A DNA stretch of 64,000 nucleotides from Sphingobacterium sp. PCS056 (lineage in GTDB: Bacteria; Bacteroidota; Bacteroidia; Sphingobacteriales; Sphingobacteriaceae). A program made the translations under genes and the position numbers. The stretch spans positions 3,038,001 through 3,102,000 of the forward strand of contig NZ_CP096883.1 in assembly GCF_023273895.1 (NCBI RefSeq), read 5' to 3'. Below, piece by piece: positions 1-13,687 of the stretch (the stretch's first letter is position 1; each line of letters begins with the position of its first letter). The notes under the pieces are model-generated. The model did no database searches. It had not been told where the DNA came from and saw nothing but the letters and a program-made list of their open reading frames with translations.

Positions 1-663
1 TTCTAGTGCCCAATCCCAGGCAAAACCAGATTCGTTTAACTTATCCCACGCGACCATTCGTAGATTATGGACCATATTTCCGCTGCCGATTATTAAAACT
101 CCTTTTTGACGCAAAGAAGCTAATTCTTTTGCAAGTTCGTAATGATATGATGCAGGTTGTGTATAGTCGATACTCATTTGAATAACCGGAACAGCTGCAT
201 CGGGGTATAGATGTTTGACCACTGACCAAGCTCCGTGATCGAGGCCCCATTTGTTATCGAGCAGCACATCTGTTTTGGTAATAATCCTTTTGGTCTCCTG
301 AGCTAAAGCTGGACTTCCCGGAGCAGGGTACTGCACGTCGAATAATGCCTGTGGAAATCCACCAAAATCATGAATAGTAGGAGGGTTTTCCATAGCGGTG
401 ACAAATGTGCCCCGGGTTTCCCAATGTGCTGAAATAACAAGAATGGCAGTTGGTTTTTCAAATGTCTTCCCGATGTTTCGAAAGCCATCGACAAACTCAT
501 TTTCTTCAATCGCATTCATTGGACTTCCATGACCTAAGAACAAAACTGGAAATTTTTCTGTTGCCTCAAAGTTTTGAGATAATTCTCTTAAGGAACTTAC
601 TTTTAAAGCAGCTCCTGTTAGTGGTAATGCAGCCATAGCGGTTATAAATTTTTTTCTATTCAT
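1..663 (-). CDS. ygiD: 4,5-DOPA-extradiol-dioxygenase-like protein (YgiD family), 3' end outside window
   Basis: The reading frame is open from an ATG at 663 to the window edge (221 residues), so the C-terminus is missing. The protein begins with an RKKF-type hydrophobic leader of about 20 residues, which suggests export or a leftover signal. It then shows motifs of class III extradiol ring-cleavage dioxygenases of the DODA/YgiD type: GHGSPMNAI, SAHWET, LDHGAWS and GSGNMVHNL. The His residues in these motifs bind the metal in the family. Family members open aromatic catechol rings; the physiological substrate here is unknown. The AraC-type gene lies directly upstream on the same strand and may control it. 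Confidence 0.85.
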   Translation of the reverse strand, partial: MNRKKFITAMAALPLTGAALKVSSLRELSQNFEATEKFPVLFLGHGSPMNAIEENEFVDGFRNIGKTFEKPTAILVISAHWETRGTFVTAMENPPTIHDFGGFPQALFDVQYPAPGSPALAQETKRIITKTDVLLDNKWGLDHGAWSVVKHLYPDAAVPVIQMSIDYTQPASYHYELAKELASLRQKGVLIIGSGNMVHNLRMVAWDKLNESGFAWDWALE

Positions 664-770
664 TTTAGTACTCCTGATACCGATTCGCTAATTTGAAGTG
701 ATTCGTTAATAAGTACAAATATCGGGGAGATTACAGGAGCGGGGTATTGTTTTTTGGAAAGAATGTTGTG

Positions 771-1604
771 TTATTTGGAAATAATGCTTTTCATGTCCGT
801 TCTAAATTCACTAGGTGTCTGACTTGACTTTTTCTTGAATACATTTGTAAAATAAGCTTTATCGGTATACCCTAATTCAAAACCAATCTCCGATATGGTT
901 TTATCTGTATTCATCAGCAAATTTTTAGCTTCAATTAATTTTCTGGTTTCAATAATTTCAGAAACACTTTGCTGTAATATCTGATGACAGATCAGATTGA
1001 GTCCGCGTGCACTCATGAAAAGTTTTTCTGCATAGAAATTCACGGATTCGGGACGATGATAATTTTCTTCTAGAATCGTTAGGAAATTTTTAAAAGTAGT
1101 ACTTGAGTTGGAAAGTGTCGGTAATCCTTCCGGATATTGTTTTCTGTATTCAGACTCGATCATGGTAAATAGCGTACTTAACAGTTGCCGAACAATTCCA
1201 AGATCACTTTGTCCTTCCTGCATCTCGTCGGCAATCATTTGAGCAATATGGGTTAACCTTTGAAAACAAGTTGAATATGTGATGCTAAAAGTAGCATGGT
1301 CGTGGAAATGATTATAAAGTTGAAAAGTGGTTTCGGGAATAAATTCACTTTTGAATCTTAAAACCCAAAATAAACATTTGCCCTCTGTCAGGTGGGGCTT
1401 CACACGATGTGTCTTTCCTTTGGTTACGAAACTGATAAATGGTGCTTCATAAATTTCAGATTTGAAATCAATAAAATGTTCTAATTTTCCTTCAAGGCCA
1501 ATAATGAGTTCTTCGAAATCATGCTGATGAATGTTATTCTCACTATGAGCGATGCGGTTTGCTTCTGCTTCATCAACTTGGTATATTTTGAAAATCTCCT
1601 TCAA
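771..1604 (-). CDS. AraC family transcriptional regulator
   Basis: 277 residues. The N-terminal half (about 1-150) has a cupin-like sensor with HQHDFEEL and a KGKTHRVKP segment, as in AraC proteins that bind a small ligand. The C-terminal 100 residues carry the double helix-turn-helix, ending in the signature ISEIGFELGYTDKAYFTNVF followed by KKKSSQTPSEFR. It lies 107 bp upstream of the ygiD-like gene on the same strand, so that gene is the most likely target. The ligand cannot be told from the sequence. Confidence 0.9.
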   Translation of the reverse strand: MKEIFKIYQVDEAEANRIAHSENNIHQHDFEELIIGLEGKLEHFIDFKSEIYEAPFISFVTKGKTHRVKPHLTEGKCLFWVLRFKSEFIPETTFQLYNHFHDHATFSITYSTCFQRLTHIAQMIADEMQEGQSDLGIVRQLLSTLFTMIESEYRKQYPEGLPTLSNSSTTFKNFLTILEENYHRPESVNFYAEKLFMSARGLNLICHQILQQSVSEIIETRKLIEAKNLLMNTDKTISEIGFELGYTDKAYFTNVFKKKSSQTPSEFRTDMKSIISK

Positions 1605-1900
1605 CGCTTATTGTATTTGTTAAGTTTAAAGTTATACAAAATATGCAATAATCTTAATCGTTATATTTTTTATGCGCTCTGATCGATGATTCATCCGATT
1701 GATTATAGTCCATGGTTAGATGGAAATGTCTTGTTATTGATGATGATTGATCGAGTTCTTATCGTTTATACCAATGGAACATCCATATGCTGGGGCATTA
1801 TGGCTGTATGGGTGATCAGAGAAGTGCAAAATTATTATCTTTTTTAATACGTTATATATAAGAATCAATGTACCTATGTCGTGTTCCAGTATAAAAGCAT
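1605..1900. other. intergenic region, no gene recognised
   Basis: AT-rich stretch upstream of the araC-type gene. Short open frames on both strands have no recognisable motif and are broken by stops. It should contain the regulator's promoter, but I see no clear TAnnTTTG box on the minus strand. Confidence 0.4.
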
Positions 1901-2071
1901 ACCAAATTCTAACCAACTTCGTATTTAATACCGGTATAGTAGGGGGATAACAGGGGGTTTATAGGGGGTTAGTAGGGGTACGCCCCTACTAACCCCCTAT
2001 AAACCCTAAGTAATGTCTGGTGTATTCCCCATTTAATAGTGAAGTTGGTATGTAGTTGGTCAGAATTTGTC
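1901..2071. repeat. MITE-like inverted-repeat element with perfect 24-bp hairpin core
   Basis: The core is a perfect palindrome: 1955-1978 (starts GGGTTTATAGG) and 1983-2006 are exact reverse complements around a 4-nt TACG loop. Outside it, ACCAACTTC at 1912-1920 is repeated inverted as GAAGTTGGT at 2041-2049. A further imperfect pair is AAATTCTAACCAACT at 1904-1918 against 2054-2068 (one mismatch). The nested arrangement resembles a miniature inverted-repeat element or a REP-type cruciform. No ORF is inside. A transcription terminator is possible, but a U-tract is lacking. Confidence 0.6.
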
Positions 2072-2095
2072 TCTAGGATCTGGTATATATGGTAA

Positions 2096-2228
2096 AGTAA
2101 CGGAGGGATCGAGTAACGCAGTGATTTAGTGACGGAGTAAAGCAGTAACATAAAAGGGTAACGCAGTGATCGAGTAACTAGGTAACATAGTAACGGAGTG
2201 ACGAAGTAACCGAGTAACGCAGTATTTG
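2096..2228. repeat. degenerate 8-bp tandem repeat array, consensus AGTRACNN
   Basis: About 16 consecutive octamers, most beginning AGTAAC or AGTGAC (for example at 2112, 2128, 2144, 2173, 2189, 2197, 2205 and 2213). One irregular 13-nt unit at 2152-2164 resets the phase. Only the last two bases of the unit vary freely. No protein is supported on either strand. It sits just after the inverted-repeat element and upstream of the rRNA promoters. Confidence 0.65.
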
Positions 2229-2445
2229 TGTGAAGAACCCATATATGGACAGGTGACGGGCGTGTCCGCACACAGATGATCCCAGACCAATTAACGATGT
2301 GATCCATAGCAAAAGGTAATCCATATCCGACCCAGCATGATCATCAGGCGGCATCCAGATAAATTATCGGTCACATTTATAGCCCTTTACCGTGTCGCGG
2401 TAAACTATTTCCGGAAAACATTAGGAAGTGAAGGATAAAAGTTCC

Positions 2446-2453
2446 TATCTTTG
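2446..2453 (+). promoter_or_regulatory. candidate upstream rRNA promoter, -7 box
   Basis: TATCTTTG matches the Bacteroidota -7 consensus TAnnTTTG. No good -33 TTTG lies 19-21 bp upstream, so it is weaker than the second promoter. It could be an auxiliary P1 of the rRNA operon. Confidence 0.4.
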
Positions 2454-2573
2454 CACCACTCCGCAAGGGAGGAACGGCTGATCCGAGAGGGGAAGCACTG
2501 AAAAAAGAAGGGTTTAATTTAGTTTAAACGCAGAAACGAAAGGAAAACAAAAAAAATAAATTTTCACATTTAT

Positions 2574-2604
2574 TTTGGAGATACCAAAAAGATTTCTACC
2601 TTTG
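2574..2604 (+). promoter_or_regulatory. rRNA operon promoter (-33 TTTG, -7 TACCTTTG)
   Basis: TTTG at 2574-2577 and TACCTTTG at 2597-2604 are separated by 19 bp, the exact geometry of Bacteroidota housekeeping promoters. Transcription would start near 2611 and read into the 16S gene, giving a leader of about 240 nt. Confidence 0.65.
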
Positions 2605-2698
2605 CAGTCCCAACGGAAACGAAGAGGAAACAAACAAGACCGATAACGGCGCAATGCCGACATCATAAAAGCCGAAGCGAGATGCGGGAGCGAAGAAA

Positions 2699-2709
2699 GT
2701 TCTTTAAAA
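2699..2709 (+). promoter_or_regulatory. boxA-like antitermination element in the rRNA leader
   Basis: GTTCTTTAAAA in the leader resembles the boxA NusB/S10 site of rRNA operons. A related GTTCTTTGACA occurs ahead of the 23S gene at 4718-4728. The call rests on similarity and position only. Confidence 0.45.
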
Positions 2710-2717
2710 ATATAATC

Positions 2718-2732
2718 ATGTAACGTAACGAG
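2718..2732 (+). other. 5' strand of 16S precursor processing stem
   Basis: ACGTAACGAG at 2723-2732 is the exact reverse complement of CTCGTTACGT at 4399-4408, downstream of 16S. CATGT at 2718-2722 can pair with ACATG at 4413-4417 across a small bulge. This is the expected RNase III-type stem that loops out pre-16S. Confidence 0.55.
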
Positions 2733-2847
2733 TAGTGTTGAGAAACAACGAAAGTTAAAAAAATCAACCTGTTCAATTTTAGAATTAGAAATAAAATACA
2801 AGACAATTCTATTTATTATAAATAGTCTTGATCTTACACTTCATTTT

Positions 2848-4378
<1,531 letters not shown>

Positions 4379-4398
4379 TAGAGCATTCAGGATTGAAG

Positions 4399-4417
4399 CT
4401 CGTTACGTACACACATG
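4399..4417 (+). other. 3' strand of 16S precursor processing stem
   Basis: CTCGTTACGT followed by ACATG pairs with 2718-2732 upstream of 16S. See the matching 5' strand. Confidence 0.5.
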
Positions 4418-4506
4418 GTTTATATAAGAAACAAACAAGAGACAAAACATTTGAAGAAATGTGCCCATCCCTGATTGGATGGTCCAGAGAGATAGAAAGA
4501 TAAGCT

Positions 4507-4583
4507 AGTCCCGTAGCTCAGTTGGTTAGAGCACTACACTGATAATGTAGGGGTCAGCAGTTCAAATCTGCTCGGGACTACCA
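4507..4583 (+). tRNA. ileT: tRNA-Ile (anticodon GAT), CCA encoded
   Basis: Acceptor strands AGTCCCG (4507-4513) and CGGGACT (4573-4579) pair fully, followed by discriminator A and encoded CCA (4581-4583). The anticodon arm CTACA-CTGATAA-TGTAG gives GAT. It is the first tRNA of the rRNA spacer. Confidence 0.97.
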
Positions 4584-4592
4584 AAAATACAC

Positions 4593-4666
4593 GGGGAATT
4601 AGCTCAGCTGGCTAGAGCACCTGCCTTGCACGCAGGGGGTCATCGGTTCGACTCCGATATTCTCCA
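4593..4666 (+). tRNA. alaT: tRNA-Ala (anticodon TGC), CCA not encoded
   Basis: Acceptor strands GGGGAAT and ATTCTCC pair with one G-T. The anticodon arm CCTGC-CTTGCAC-GCAGG gives TGC. After discriminator A4666 the sequence is CAGG, so the CCA end must be added by tRNA nucleotidyltransferase, unlike in the neighbouring tRNA-Ile. Confidence 0.97.
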
Positions 4667-4717
4667 CAGGTTTGCCCGGACGCTAAGATACTGCGTTCAT
4701 ATACAGGCATACAAAGA

Positions 4718-4728
4718 GTTCTTTGACA
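4718..4728 (+). promoter_or_regulatory. boxA-like element ahead of 23S
   Basis: GTTCTTTGACA in the 16S-23S spacer resembles the leader element at 2699 and the boxA consensus, and sits just before the 23S processing stem. Confidence 0.45.
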
Positions 4729-4729
4729 T

Positions 4730-4765
4730 ATTGAAAGAAAAAAAATTACAAGAGAAGACAACAGT
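4730..4765 (+). other. 5' strand of 23S precursor processing stem
   Basis: ATTGAAAGAAAAA and AGAGAAGACAACAGT can pair almost completely with 7793-7826 downstream of 23S. This is the long helix that brackets pre-23S for RNase III-type cleavage. Confidence 0.6.
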
Positions 4766-4894
4766 AGAGACAATACTGTGGTGTGTCTGATGTATTATGA
4801 AGACCCTCGGTCAAGGCCGAACGGATTAATGCGTAGCACCATGGTTATATATATCAAAAAGCAACCCATAGTAGCAAAAGGGCTATGAGGTGAA

Positions 4895-7778
<2,884 letters not shown>

Positions 7779-7792
7779 CAAGCAACGCAGAC

Positions 7793-7826
7793 ACTGTTGT
7801 CTTCCTCTTTTAGTTTTTCTTTCAAT
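7793..7826 (+). other. 3' strand of 23S precursor processing stem
   Basis: ACTGTTGTCTTCCTCT and TTTCTTTCAAT complement 4730-4765. It lies between 23S and 5S. Confidence 0.6.
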
Positions 7827-7893
7827 TGTCTATAGATTAGTATGTTGGATGGGATATTGTATATTTCATTCTTATGACTAATAAAAACATTTT

Positions 7894-8000
7894 AGGTGCC
7901 TATATCGGCGGTGTCTACCTCTTCCCATTCCGAACAGAGCAGTCAAGCCCGCCAGAGCCGATGGTATTGCCGTAACAGGTGGGAGAGTAGGTCGGTGCCT
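7894..8000 (+). rRNA. rrf: 5S ribosomal RNA
   Basis: The 5' strand AGGTGCC pairs with 3' GGTGCCT (two G-U pairs). The interior carries TCCGAACAGAGCAGTCAAGCC-type and GGGAGAGTAGGTCGG segments typical of 5S. It is the last gene of the operon. Confidence 0.93.
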
Positions 8001-8012
8001 TTTTTTATACAG

Positions 8013-8042
8013 AAGCCCTTGCTAAACAGCAGGGGCTTTTTT
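8013..8042 (+). terminator. rho-independent terminator of the rRNA operon
   Basis: The stem AAGCCCTTGCT / AGCAGGGGCTT with a 4-nt loop is followed by TTTTTG. Confidence 0.85.
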
Positions 8043-8682
8043 GTGCGCTAAACTTTTTCTCCCTTTCGGATGCAGCATAGCCCAATACCGGTGCTTTAGA
8101 ACAAGCCATTCCGCTGCTACAGTATAATCAATACCGCTGCTTCCGGAACGATGCTGTTGCCGCAGATAACCCATTTCACAGCCAAAGATATCGACTTGCT
8201 ACGGCAGTACTGCAGACGCAGCACACTTACATTTCTTCTCCTTCATGTCCGACCTGGTTCTATATATGGCTATTGGCGGCACGGTTCCACTTCAAGCTCA
8301 TCCTCCATATCCACGGCAGGCAACTCCTGCTTTTGAAATACGCTTACAGCCCACCTGCTGAAATACTCTAAAACTGGTTTCTGTATTCAGTTTTTATGCG
8401 ATATGGTTTCTTTTTGAATGGATCTACATGAGCGGTGCTGCTGAGATATTTTGCTTACTACCTGAGCGATTATCTGTTTGAGCGTTTCTTGCTTTCATAT
8501 GATCTGGTTTGACCAATTACCTTATCAGTTTTATATTTTAAACTAAATCCATTTTATGAACAATACGTCTGGTTTATTCTAATACGCGTTGTATGGTGGT
8601 AGTTTTTACAACAGAGAAGTAGTATTAGCCTTGTAGTCAGCATTTTGATGAGTAATGATTTTAGATTTTTTCTAATATAAAA
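8043..8682. other. long intergenic region without recognised gene
   Basis: About 640 bp between the rRNA terminator and the glp terminator. The part from about 8090 to 8340 is more GC-rich than its surroundings and has short open frames on both strands, but none carries a motif or start context I can support. It may be eroded coding DNA. No terminal repeats or transposase motif was seen. Confidence 0.4.
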
Positions 8683-8714
8683 AGGCTAATCACCTCTTGT
8701 AAGATGATTAGCCT
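8683..8714 (-). terminator. terminator of the glp operon
   Basis: Perfect 10-bp stem AGGCTAATCA / TGATTAGCCT with a 12-nt loop. Read on the minus strand it is followed by TTTATATTAG. It lies about 60 bp downstream of glpF. Confidence 0.75.
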
Positions 8715-8773
8715 ATATCTCATGATTGACCATAAATCATCACTATCGACTAATGATGAACTGTAATGTCATC

Positions 8774-9502
8774 TTATGTTGTGATATATAAATAAAGAAT
8801 AGTCGCTATTGCGCTTCCAATAAGTGGACCTACTACAGGTATCCAGGCATAGGCTATGTGGAAGGATTTTTTATTTTTTATGGGTAATAAAGCATGTACA
8901 ATCCTTGGACCTAGATCACGTGCAGGATTAATGGCATATCCAGTAGTTCCCCCTAATGAAAGGCCAATTGCCCAAACGATGAAACCTACTGGTAATGCTC
9001 CTATAGAACCTAATCCAAAAGTTTCACCTTGGTGTGTAGTGGGATTAGTAAAATGTAAAATTGAAAATATTAATACAAAAGTACCAACGATTTCACTGAT
9101 CAGATTAATCTTAGGATTAAAAATAGCAGGTCTTGTGCAGAATACAGCTTCTTTAGCACCAGCATCATCGGTTTGTGCGAAATGATCTTTATACATATAC
9201 CAAACTACAAAAGATCCAAACATAGCACCTAACACCTGCATCAGGATATATTGCATACCTAGCATCAGTGTCATCTTATTTAATATCAAATTGGCTAATG
9301 TGACCGCTGGGTTGATATGTGCACCGCTATAGGGACCAGCGATGATAACACCTGTAAATACGGCTAGAGCCCAACCTGTACTGATGACCATCCAGCCGGC
9401 ATTGTGTCCTTTTGTGTCTTTTAAGACCACGTTTGCGACGACTCCACCTCCCAATAGAATAAGCACTGCTGTACCTATAAATTCTGCGATTAATGCATTC
9501 AT
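8774..9502 (-). CDS. glpF: glycerol uptake facilitator (MIP/aquaglyceroporin)
   Basis: 242 residues with six hydrophobic segments and the two family signatures INPAVTL (first half) and INPARDLGPR (second half). The Asp-Arg after the second NPA box is typical of glycerol-conducting members. It passes glycerol across the inner membrane, and GlpK then traps it by phosphorylation. It is the last gene of glpD-glpK-glpF, 11 bp after glpK. The length is slightly short of E. coli GlpF (281). Confidence 0.95.
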   Translation of the reverse strand: MNALIAEFIGTAVLILLGGGVVANVVLKDTKGHNAGWMVISTGWALAVFTGVIIAGPYSGAHINPAVTLANLILNKMTLMLGMQYILMQVLGAMFGSFVVWYMYKDHFAQTDDAGAKEAVFCTRPAIFNPKINLISEIVGTFVLIFSILHFTNPTTHQGETFGLGSIGALPVGFIVWAIGLSLGGTTGYAINPARDLGPRIVHALLPIKNKKSFHIAYAWIPVVGPLIGSAIATILYLYITT

Positions 9503-9513
9503 ATCAGTTATTC

Positions 9514-11022
9514 TTAATGGTTAACATCATAATTGGCCCAAAATTTCACTGTTTCTACAGCTCGTTTCCATTCTTTAAGCGATTCTTTAACAGATTGATC
9601 GGGTATTGGCGTAAAGGTCCTATCTATTTTCCATTGTTCCGATATTTCCTCAATATTTGCCCAAAATCCTACGGCTAAACCTGCTAGATATGCTGCTCCT
9701 AATGCGGTTGTCTCAACGACTTCTGGGCGTAAGGTAACCACATTTAAAAAATTAGCTTGGGTCTGCATTAAAAAGTTATTGGAACTCGCGCCACCATCTA
9801 CCCGGAGTTCCTTGATATCCGTTTGTGCGTCGGATTGCATAGCACTTAATATATCTGTAATCTGAAAGGCTATTCCTTCCAGTGCAGCACGAGCAATATG
9901 TGCCGCATTTGTTCCTCTAGACATCCCTAAAATCGTACCCCTTGCATACGGATTCCAATGTGGTGCTCCTAATCCGGAGAAAGCTGGTACGAGATACACG
10001 CCATTACTATCGTGTACACTTTCTGCCAATTTTTCAATTTCTTGAGCATTTTTAATGATGCCTAATTCGTCCCTCAACCACTGGACTACTGCTCCACCTA
10101 TAAACACACTGCCCTCTAGTGCATATACCACTTGATCACCGATTTTCCAGCCAATGGTGGTTACCAAATTATTTTTGGACAGAATGGGTTTGGAGCCTAT
10201 ATTCATCAACAGGAAGCAGCCTGTTCCGTAGGTGTTTTTTACCATCCCCTTTTCGGTGCACATTTGTCCAAAAAGAGCCGCTTGCTGATCTCCTGCAATT
10301 CCAGCTATTGGCACTTTGCTGGAGAGAATCTGTCCTGAAGTATGGCCATAAATTTCAGATGATGATGCCACTTTTGGAAGCATGCGTTCGGGAATATCGA
10401 ATAGGGTCAAAAGCTCGGTATCCCAGTCTAAGGTTTCGATATTGTATAGCATGGTTCTCGAGGCATTGGACACATCCGTAACGTGAACTTCGCCGTTTGT
10501 TAAATTCCAAATAATCCAACTATCAACTGTTCCAAAAGCGAGTTCTCCTGCATTTGCCCTTTCTCTTGCTCCTTGAACATTGTCGAGAATCCAATTGATT
10601 TTCGATGCTGAGAAATACGCATCTATTCGAAGGCCGGTTTTACTCTGTATAAGATCTGCATACCCTTGCTTTTCGATATTTTTACAATAATCAGCAGTCC
10701 TTCTGTCTTGCCAGACTATCGCATTATAGATGGGTTCGCCTGTTATTCTGTCCCAAACAATAGTAGTTTCTCTTTGGTTGGTAATTCCTATTCCTTTGAT
10801 ATTCTTCGGCGTTATTTTCATCTTGGCCATGACTTCTGTAAATACAGAGAGTTGGCTAGACCAGATTTCTTTGGGATCATGTTCCACCCAGCCTGATTCA
10901 GGATAAATTTGTGTAAACTCTTTTTGTGCTACCGCTTCAATTTTTCCAGATTTTGAAAAAACGATCGCTCTTGAACTTGTAGTGCCTTGGTCTAGTGCCA
11001 AAATATATTCAGATGTATTCAT
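9514..11022 (-). CDS. glpK: glycerol kinase
   Basis: 502 residues, the usual length. The FGGY-kinase N-domain opens with [15 protein letters not shown] and has [11 protein letters not shown]. The C-domain contains [20 protein letters not shown] and [15 protein letters not shown], matching GlpK. It converts glycerol and ATP to glycerol-3-phosphate for GlpD. It starts 10 bp after the glpD stop and ends 11 bp before glpF, so all three are one transcript. Confidence 0.97.
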   Translation of the reverse strand: MNTSEYILALDQGTTSSRAIVFSKSGKIEAVAQKEFTQIYPESGWVEHDPKEIWSSQLSVFTEVMAKMKITPKNIKGIGITNQRETTIVWDRITGEPIYNAIVWQDRRTADYCKNIEKQGYADLIQSKTGLRIDAYFSASKINWILDNVQGARERANAGELAFGTVDSWIIWNLTNGEVHVTDVSNASRTMLYNIETLDWDTELLTLFDIPERMLPKVASSSEIYGHTSGQILSSKVPIAGIAGDQQAALFGQMCTEKGMVKNTYGTGCFLLMNIGSKPILSKNNLVTTIGWKIGDQVVYALEGSVFIGGAVVQWLRDELGIIKNAQEIEKLAESVHDSNGVYLVPAFSGLGAPHWNPYARGTILGMSRGTNAAHIARAALEGIAFQITDILSAMQSDAQTDIKELRVDGGASSNNFLMQTQANFLNVVTLRPEVVETTALGAAYLAGLAVGFWANIEEISEQWKIDRTFTPIPDQSVKESLKEWKRAVETVKFWANYDVNH

Positions 11023-11032
11023 GGGACAAGGT

Positions 11033-12610
11033 TTATTGTGATTGGTAATCGTATTGTTTGCAAAGGTTTAAAAATGAGGTTAATTGATCATCTTGCCATG
11101 CAGTTGATCGGTCTAATTCTTTAGCCATGATTTTCACGACAAGGGGAGCTGCTTCTATTGCTGCTTTGGCATCCAGAAATAATATACGCATCCTCCTCGC
11201 CAATACATCTTCTACACCTCTAGCCATTTCATTTCGTACTGCCCACACGACTTCTGCCGCGATGTGATCAAATCTTGGATGTATTTTTTGAGCTAGATCT
11301 GGATTTTCTGAAGCTAAATCTTGGATTAACTTTGCATCGGATCCATAAAATTGCCAGTGACCTTCTTGTTGCTCTTTGTGATAACCATGGATTTTTAATG
11401 TCTTGGTAACACATGGTTCATCCCTTAATTTTCCAATTTCAATAGCCTTATTTACCGTTTCTTCTGCCATTTTCCGATAGGTGGTCCATTTTCCACCGGT
11501 GATGGTGATTAAACCTGATGGGCTGCTGATTAATTTATGATCTCGCGATATCTCCTTCGTCGAAGTTGAATTCGAATCTTTGGGTGCAGCTAAAGGTCTT
11601 AATCCTGCAAATACACTTAATATATCGGCTCTTTGTGGTGCAGGATTTAAATAATTTTTAGCGGTATCAAGAATAAATGCAATCTCCTCCTCTAAAGGTC
11701 TTGGTTCAATACTATGTACATTTAAGGGGGTATCTGTTGTTCCTAACAAAATATGATCGTGCCATGGAACTCCAAACAATACGCGACCGTCTGTTGTCTC
11801 AGGAATCATAAGAGCATCTTCTTTGCCCAAGAACTTTTTATCAATAACAATATGTGTTCCCTGCGAAGGTCTTACTAGGTTTTTATGGTTGGGAGATTCC
11901 ATTTTTAAGATATCATCTACAAAAATTCCTGTGGCATTGATGACTGTTTTTGCTTTAATTTGAAAACTTTCACTGGACTCCGTGTCCGTAAATGAGATAC
12001 CCGAAACCAGTCCTTCTCCATTTTTATGAATAGCGTTTACATCACAATAATTTAAAATCGTAGCTCCTAATGTATGTGCTGATTGTGCTAAATTAATAGC
12101 AAATCGCGCATCATCAAATTGTCCATCGTAGTAAATGATACCTCCTTGAAGACCTTGTTGTTTAACTGAATGAAGTTTGGAGACGACTTGTGCATTGGAT
12201 AGAAATTTAGAATTTCCAATTCTATACTTGCCAGCCATCCAATCGTACATCTTTAAGCCGATAAGAAATTTCCATTTACTAAAGAATGAATAACAAGGAA
12301 TGATAAAACTTTGTATTCGTGCCAAATGAGGAGCATTTTGAAAAATTAAGCCTCTTTCGTGTAAAGCTGAATAGACGAGCTTGATATCGCCGTTCGCTAA
12401 ATAACGAACACCCCCATGAACCAACTTGGTACTTCTGCTGGATGTTGCCTTGGCAAAATCGTATTTTTCCAGTAATAGGGTTTTGAATCCTCTGGATGCT
12501 GCATCTACAGCAATACCAAGTCCAGTAGCTCCACCTCCGATGATGACGATATCCCATTCAGAAGTGCTTTTTACCGCTGTTAAACTTGTGTTTCTATTAA
12601 AATTAATCAT
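11033..12610 (-). CDS. glpD: glycerol-3-phosphate dehydrogenase, FAD-dependent
   Basis: 525 residues from the chosen start. The N-terminus has the FAD-binding [20 protein letters not shown], followed by [16 protein letters not shown], the GlpA/GlpD signature. [15 protein letters not shown] lies in the second half and a C-terminal DAO_C-type domain follows. It oxidises glycerol-3-phosphate to dihydroxyacetone phosphate at the membrane and feeds the quinone pool. An ATG at 12694 gives 28 extra residues, but the promoter at 12665-12695 lies inside that extension, so 12610 is preferred. Confidence 0.95.
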   Translation of the reverse strand: MINFNRNTSLTAVKSTSEWDIVIIGGGATGLGIAVDAASRGFKTLLLEKYDFAKATSSRSTKLVHGGVRYLANGDIKLVYSALHERGLIFQNAPHLARIQSFIIPCYSFFSKWKFLIGLKMYDWMAGKYRIGNSKFLSNAQVVSKLHSVKQQGLQGGIIYYDGQFDDARFAINLAQSAHTLGATILNYCDVNAIHKNGEGLVSGISFTDTESSESFQIKAKTVINATGIFVDDILKMESPNHKNLVRPSQGTHIVIDKKFLGKEDALMIPETTDGRVLFGVPWHDHILLGTTDTPLNVHSIEPRPLEEEIAFILDTAKNYLNPAPQRADILSVFAGLRPLAAPKDSNSTSTKEISRDHKLISSPSGLITITGGKWTTYRKMAEETVNKAIEIGKLRDEPCVTKTLKIHGYHKEQQEGHWQFYGSDAKLIQDLASENPDLAQKIHPRFDHIAAEVVWAVRNEMARGVEDVLARRMRILFLDAKAAIEAAPLVVKIMAKELDRSTAWQDDQLTSFLNLCKQYDYQSQ

Positions 12611-12664
12611 ATATGTATCGTTTTTATTACGATTTATTTCTTTTTGTTGTGAAATTGCAATAAT

Positions 12665-12695
12665 CAAATATAAATGAAACATTTTAATAATCAAA
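12665..12695 (-). promoter_or_regulatory. glpD-glpK-glpF promoter
   Basis: On the minus strand, TTTG (12695-12692), a 19-bp spacer and TATATTTG (12672-12665) fit the Bacteroidota consensus exactly. The predicted start near 12658 gives a leader of about 48 nt before the ATG at 12610. The divergent regulator gene begins about 75 bp away. Confidence 0.7.
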
Positions 12696-12768
12696 CGAAA
12701 GCTTACGAAAGTTGGTTTTATTTATTTCATAATAAGTAGTAACTTGCATCATAAATTATTGAATTTTT

Positions 12769-13533
12769 ATGAATCTTGTAGATAGACATGAATATATCTT
12801 AGCGCAGTTGAAAAAGTCTGATCATATAACGGTGATGCAGTTGTGTCAAGATTTAAATGTTTCCACTGTAACCATTCGAAAGGATTTGAAGCAGTTGGAA
12901 GATTCTAATTTACTTTTTCGAACACATGGTGGTGCTACCAATAAAAATCCTTATATTATAGACCGTAATGTTTTTGAAAAGGAAAAACATTATTCGAATG
13001 AAAAAGCACTCATCAGTAAATGCGCTGTTTCTTATATGGAGTCTCATGAATCTATTATTATTGCTTCGGGGACGACTATGCATGCCCTGGCAGATGCCAT
13101 GGATTCCAGTATGGAACTGAATGTGATCACATCGTCTTTGCAGGTTAGTATGAAGCTCAATCAATTTCCGGCAGTAGAAGTCTTGCAGTTACCTGGAATT
13201 CTTCGGAAAAGCAGTATTTCTATCTCTGGCCATTATGCTGAACAAATCTTGGGGGATTATTTTTGCTCCAAATTGTTTATTGGTGTTGACGGTATCGATA
13301 TCACGTATGGCTTGTCTACGACTTCTGGTCAGGAGGCCAAGTTGAATAAAGCGATGATTCAATCTGCGCAGAAAGTCATTGTATTGGCAGACTCTTCTAA
13401 ATTTGGAAGAAAATCTTTTGGAAGGATCTGTGCCATTGATGAAATTGATATCATCATAACAGACCAAGGGATTACACCTTATTATAAAGAAGAGATTGAG
13501 AAACTAGGCGTTAAATTAATAATAGCTGAATAG
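12769..13533 (+). CDS. glpR: DeoR/GlpR family transcriptional regulator
   Basis: 254 residues, standard for DeoR repressors. The N-terminal winged helix reads RHEYILAQLKKSDHITVMQL with TVTIRKDLKQLE and FRTHGGAT. The rest is the sugar-phosphate-sensing DeoRC domain (IIIASGTTMHALADAM, CSKLFIGVDGID, VLADSSKFG). It is transcribed divergently from glpDKF, so it most likely represses that operon with glycerol-3-phosphate as inducer. The exact effector is inferred from the location. Confidence 0.88.
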   Translation: MNLVDRHEYILAQLKKSDHITVMQLCQDLNVSTVTIRKDLKQLEDSNLLFRTHGGATNKNPYIIDRNVFEKEKHYSNEKALISKCAVSYMESHESIIIASGTTMHALADAMDSSMELNVITSSLQVSMKLNQFPAVEVLQLPGILRKSSISISGHYAEQILGDYFCSKLFIGVDGIDITYGLSTTSGQEAKLNKAMIQSAQKVIVLADSSKFGRKSFGRICAIDEIDIIITDQGITPYYKEEIEKLGVKLIIAE

Positions 13534-13638
13534 AAAAAATAGGCTATGTTGTTCGGAAATATGGTAACAAAATTTGGGATTTTACTCAACCAGATTTTAT
13601 TATTTTTCTTTAAATTATGTAAAAAAAGACTAAAAATA

Positions 13639-13669
13639 TTGTCATTCGTTAAAGAAATGCCTTTATTTG
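13639..13669 (+). promoter_or_regulatory. topA promoter
   Basis: TTG at 13639-13641, 20 bp, then TTTATTTG at 13662-13669 (one mismatch to TAnnTTTG). The predicted start lies only about 12 nt before the topA ATG, so the mRNA would have a very short leader. Confidence 0.5.
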
Positions 13670-13687
13670 CACAAATCTCAAATTTAA

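Noticed and set aside
1943..1962. GGGATAACAGGG resembles the core of the I-SceI homing site
   Set aside because: That core derives from the large-subunit rRNA and also occurs in the 23S gene at 7342. The match here is partial and falls in the inverted-repeat element; no homing endonuclease gene is present.
8151..8336. 61-codon plus-strand ORF after the rRNA operon
   Set aside because: Ser-rich low-complexity product, no motif, no promoter or conserved context.
12611..12694. 28-residue N-terminal extension of GlpD
   Set aside because: It would be encoded inside a consensus promoter; the family starts near the FAD-binding motif.
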